From Puffinus mauretanicus (lineage: Eukaryota > Chordata > Aves > Procellariiformes > Procellariidae), in contig JAJKFH010000102.1 in NCBI GenBank assembly GCA_023333565.1, positions 4,729,001 to 4,793,000 of the forward strand: DNA of 64,000 nucleotides. The letters run 5' to 3'. The position numbers and the translations under genes are program-made. Under the pieces are notes generated by a model, which saw only the letters and a list, made by a program, of their open reading frames with translations, was not told where the DNA came from and searched no databases. This document shows, piece by piece, positions 59,285-64,000 of this stretch; the first letter of the stretch is position 1; each line of letters begins with the position of its first letter.

Positions 59285-61597
59285 AAAGGAGACCCAGTAG
59301 AAGTTACCGCTCTGATTTAATTTTAATGGAGTACGTCAGTGGGAATATGGACTTTTTTTTAGCCAGTTTCTTCTTTGATTGCAGTTTTAGTCAACTACTT
59401 AATTCTATCTATCTATCACAGTACAGAAATTCTGCCTAATATTTTTTCTTTCATTCTCTATTTAGACACAATAGGATTTTTATTTGATGTTTATGTCTTT
59501 AAAGAGAAAAAACACCTGGTAATTAATTTCTGTTCAAATACCTTTTAAGCTGGCCAAAAAAACCCTAACCCCTGATGACTTTATCTTATTATAGATGTTC
59601 AGAGCTATATCAGGCTGTGAACGACCCTAAGTTTCTAACGTATGTTAAAAACTGTTTTGTGAATTTGAGACTGAAAGCGTGATAGCACAGGAGTATTTGA
59701 TATGGAAGTGCTTCAGTTCAACCTTGCTCATTCTTTCTAGTGATTCAGTCAGAGGGAATAGTCAGTGAATCCTGGTCTGTTGATTTGTTACGTTTGATGT
59801 TCTTTGCTGGTACCATGTGGGAGCCTGCCTATTAGCAGGCCTAAATAGCAGTTTCCCAGTCAAATGAGTATGCCTGCTCCTCTATGCTGGAGGTCTTTAA
59901 AATACCCCAAAAGATCTTTTTTCCAGCTAAGGATGTATTTGTTCATAGACTGGACATACGAAGAATAAGTAGTTTTGCTTCGAAGTTTGCGAGATCTTCC
60001 TCCCTTGAGCCCCATTAATGATTTTCAATTTTTAGTATAGGATTAATTTTTCATAAATACAAATTAGCTCAGCATAAATATAGTAATCAATGTTACATTA
60101 TGGAAAGTTCCAGCTAGCTTTATTCTGAAAGAACTGAGAGACCTTAGAAATGGAACTTTTCATGGCCAGGTGCAAAGCCTCAGTTTCACTTTACACTAAA
60201 ATTTAGTTGTCCCCTGCCAATCTGAGTGTCTAGATGCACAATTATCTCAAATGTAAGCAACAGTTTTGGAAAATTGGATCTTGTATTTTGAAAACACTTA
60301 GCTATGGTTTAGATTAAGGATGTTCGTGATGATGAGTCTTTCTACAACTTATGTAGTTGTTCCACATCAGCTAGTCTAAAAAATATATTTAATATAAAGT
60401 TGATGCTTGTTAACTGAAAATAACACTTTACAACACAGTGTTATAGAGGCAATGATAGAATAGAGTTTTCCACAGTAAGTAGTTGAAGTATACACTGGAT
60501 ATATCTTAGACATCCAAATATTTTGGAAAACCTGCTTCTATTATGAGTTGGATTCCCACCTTTCACAGAAAAAATAATCTATGAAGTACATGACATCATA
60601 GTAAACGATTAGTGATGTGTACATCATTAATTTTCCACTGACTATCAAACAAGAAAAGTGATTAAGCAATATTCATCATTGCAATAAACCAAATTAAACA
60701 AGATGTTTCCCAATGTGCTTTATCCTGAATAACAGGAGCTTGTGAAATGATTCAACACAGGAAGGGAACGTTTAGTGCTTTCGCCCCAGGCTTACGTGCC
60801 ACTGATATCATCTGACTAAATTGATGTTGTTAAACAGCGCAGATTCCTGGGGGGATGCTTACTTGGGTTTAGAAAGTGGTTTGTTTTGGTTACAGCTTTT
60901 TCTGTTTATAGTCGATTTAAGAGGAGCTGAAATCTATTATTTGTGAATTGGGAGAAGATTGTCCATACTGGAATCTGTTTCTATTGGTTTAACGAAACAA
61001 GGTTATAATCTCAACTGAGTATTTAGCTAGAGCATGTATAGATAACAAGGTAGACAAATACCATATTTATGGTATGTTTGGATTTGGCTGACTTCTATTC
61101 TTTCTCATCTAGGTTTCTAAGATCCTCAGTAAATAAGTAGATATTTTCTTCCTCTGCTTCTCATTGATAATTTCTACCATTGTTCATTGGATAGCTGCTG
61201 TAATTCACAACAGAGTTTGAGGAAGGCACTTTTATATTTCCCTATTGTGTAACCAAAAATAGCTCCTGGGCAAGAGGCTGTGGTGGGTTTTTTACTGTTT
61301 TTTTTGGTTGGTTGGGGTTTTTTTATTTTATTTTTAACAGAGAAGGTGACTAGACAAGTGCAGAACTGTCTGATATTCCTCTTCTTGATATGTTAGTGCT
61401 TATACCTGTTGTTCACTCAGGTCCTCCTATCTCCCAGTTCAGGTCTGTACTAGTTTTAGAGGGGTCTGTCATGAAGGACTGCACAAAGTTATCCTTTATT
61501 TAAAACCAACCAAACAAAAACCTAATCTGAATTACACAGAGAGCAGAGGCTGGCCTCTCCATGAAAGTTGTAAGTGTATCAGTGATTTGCTGTACGT

Positions 61598-61621
61598 AAC
61601 TGGACTTGCGTAAGTCCAGTT
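61598..61621. repeat. Perfect 10-bp-arm hairpin
   Basis: AACTGGACTT and its exact inverse AAGTCCAGTT flank a 4-base loop, GCGT. It is not followed by a T run or any gene, so its role is unknown. Confidence 0.8.
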
Positions 61622-64000
61622 TGTTAACTTTGACATTTTGCTAATTTATAGCTTTGTACTGCTTTAATTTGAGCCTCCTGAGTGAGATACAAGTTCTGCT
61701 TACTCAATAGCTGGTCTGCTGGAACTGTGAAGTGGGATTTTGGTTTTGTTTTTGGGGGGTTTTTTTCCCCTCCCTTTGATATTCTTGCCACCTAAGTCTG
61801 GCTCCACTGTAGCTGAAAAAGAAAACAAAAAAGAAACAAATGTCTCCATAGATGAACAAAACACTATTACTGGAATGAAGAACCCAGCTCATTTTTAAAA
61901 ATGAAACCTGATCTGAGGATCGAACTGCATTGTAACACAGAATCTGTGGCAGCAAATTTTGCATTTTCATATTTCCTTACCCAATGCCTTATGCTACCTT
62001 CAGCTCATGGGCGATGGGGTGGACAAAGCTGCAATTAAGGGGCAATCTTTCTCCTGCACAGGTCTTCAGAAAGCAGGACCTCAGTACAGGCCTCTCAGCT
62101 ACTGTGCCAAGGCTCAGCAGGAGATATGCTGTTAATATGGAGCAAACTCCTTCCTCGGCTGTCACGCATCACCTTTATACAGCATCAGGTACCACCCTCC
62201 TGACGCTTACAGACGCCTCATCACAGGGTATCTTCTTACTGGTGTATGTTGATGTACTGTTTCTTAGGAAACTGCTGTGATGGTAGTGCATCTTTCAAAA
62301 AGTTTTTGGTCAATCTTACTTCTCTAAGTTTCATAAATACGGGAACAACTTTGTGTGTGTGCTGTGTTTAGCATGGTGTACTTGTATTGGTATTTTGCTG
62401 AACTGGACACTCGATTGTTATGGTACCTGAATTACTGTTGTACCTTCACATGTTGTCTTCATCTTGATCAAGAACAGCAAGTTAAGTGCACTACCTTAAT
62501 AACTTACTAGGGGATACTGCTATTCCTCTTTCTGTAATTTGGTGAATAAATAGGAGCTTTTTTCCAAGTGCAGTGAAAATACCCAAAGCATTAGAATATC
62601 AATCTTTTTTTTGACCTTGCAAATAGAATCTTAAGTGTAGAACAGAAGGTTTTAGATTAGCAATTATAAGTTTATTTAGCCTATCCAGTTTTCTGACAGT
62701 TTGTTTCAGTTTTCATGATGAAAAAATTTTCAGAAAGTAAGCAAAGTTTTGGCATAGATGCACAAGTTTGTGCTCTAGATTGCAAGGATTAATTTTTGTG
62801 TCTTTCCACAGGAATTTGGAACTTAAAAAAAAATCCACGCAGTGAAATTATGGTAAAAGAAATGCTTATAAAGACTACATAATGTCTGCAAGAAATAATT
62901 TTACAATCACAATACTAGGTTTCTCTTATTACTGTTATCTATGAAAAAATGGGTACCAGAAATATTTTTCCCCATTTCTTTTCTAATAGGGTCTTTTTTT
63001 GTTCACCCATCAGTCCCACTGCAACTCAGTCTAACTTCTGGTTTTGAGTAAATTGAAATGTGGATGTTTTGATAAAAACTGTGAGATATTTCACAGTAAC
63101 AATAGATCAATCGAGTGATAAGGATTTTTCCCCAAAACAAAAATTCTCAATTAAAGAAAGGCTTCTTTGTCAGACAAAAAGCAGAAAGCTAACTGAGAAA
63201 AATTTTCATATATAATGTAATAATATCCAGAAAGAGACAGAAGATGATGATGTTTTATCCAAGATGTTAAGAATAAGGTCAAAAATGGCTTATACCACTA
63301 AGTGAAAAGTATCAAGTCAAACTTTGTCACTGTAACTAAATGCATATTCTTAATTTATTTTCATAGCTGTGGGCACCAGACTTCATTATTAATGCAGAGA
63401 TACAATGTCATCCTATAGGTTGCCTTTCATATCACTATTTTGTTCATATTATCCCATAGAATTATCTGCATGCCTATTTGTATGTAAGCATGTTTTTATA
63501 TAAGGATGGAAGTTGCCTTGATTTCTGGTGCTCTTATTAAACACATCATAACAACAATTCTGACCTTATTTTTTAAATTGCTTATCTTTGCTGCTTTCTA
63601 ACCTGACTACAGGAAGGAAATTTTGATCAACCCCACAGTATTGTAGTGAATGAAACTGTAATCTGTCCTTAATGATAGGAAAAAAAAGAAATTAGGGGTG
63701 TCTGTGTGATGTGGTTTTATGTTTTGGTTGGGGTTTTTTTGTTTGTTTGTTGGGTTTTTGGTTTGTTTTTTTTTTTTTAATTTCCATCCTTATTATTTGA
63801 TGATCAGCCTAGATCCCTAATTTGGGAGTGGATGGGGAAAAGCTTGCCGTACCTGGTAGCGTTGAAGTATAAATATAATTATGAAATTGATATGTGTAAT
63901 ACAGGTCATGCACAGATTATCTTTAATGATGCTCAGTCCAAACACGCATAATGGATTTTTGTGAAGCAATGTCACAAAGGTTGCCTGTGGATCTTGGTTT

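Larger units (their letters stand above)
46705..64000. other. Intergenic to right edge
   Basis: About 17 kb of AT-rich unique DNA. There are T/G-rich runs at about 61286-61338 and 63713-63780 and an A run at 57783-57800. No coding gene is recognised. In mammals PIK3C2G lies upstream of RERGL in the opposite direction, but no segment here matches its conserved domains. Two splice-bounded segments are listed separately. Confidence 0.65.

Noticed and set aside
46900..64000. Coding exons of PIK3C2G, expected upstream of RERGL by mammalian gene order
   Set aside because: No open segment in this part resembles C2, PI3K or PX domain sequence. The gene probably begins beyond the window.

Overview
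This window looks like a single-copy stretch of a bird nuclear genome. The clearest taxonomic clues are several CR1 LINE copies that carry the bird-type CR1 3' end (a short terminal repeat of the form ATTCTATGATT), low repeat density, a compact intron in a CpG island, and a small class II (betaretrovirus-like) endogenous retroviral insertion. I cannot name the species or order.

Only one protein-coding gene can be supported with confidence. It is RERGL, the RERG/RAS-like small GTPase, on the minus strand. Five coding exons run from the ATG at 9279 to the TAA at 1189 and join in phase through GT-AG introns into a 204-residue protein, about the same length as mammalian RERGL. The 5' end lies in a strong CpG island (about 8700-9720), intron 1 is only 100 bp, and a candidate poly(A) signal lies at 829-834. 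Intron 3 holds a minus-strand CR1 fragment (3925-5160). The first 150 bases are another CR1 3' end.

From about 9.7 kb to the right edge the window reads as intergenic DNA upstream of RERGL. It is AT-rich, with no recognisable coding gene. Its main landmarks are: a nested repeat cluster at 17.05-19.73 kb (a CR1 fragment interrupted by a 910-bp endogenous retroviral insertion with an exact 6-bp target duplication, followed by a second CR1 fragment); a conserved-looking block and a frame-broken exon-like segment at 22.0-22.95 kb; a small GC-rich patch near 28 kb; a fairly young CR1 carrying most of a reverse transcriptase at 29.83-31.64 kb; and an old CR1 tail near 46.6 kb. In mammals PIK3C2G lies upstream of RERGL in divergent orientation, so its 5' exons could lie to the right, but I could not recognise any here.

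The most unusual structure is the retroviral insertion at 17263-18172. Both ends are true integration ends (TG...CA plus the CCACTT duplication), but where a 5' LTR should be it has a 117-bp near-perfect palindrome. Just inside lie an exact 18-base primer-binding site for initiator tRNA-Met and a second partial copy of it, flanking a hairpin that resembles the tRNA-Met anticodon arm.
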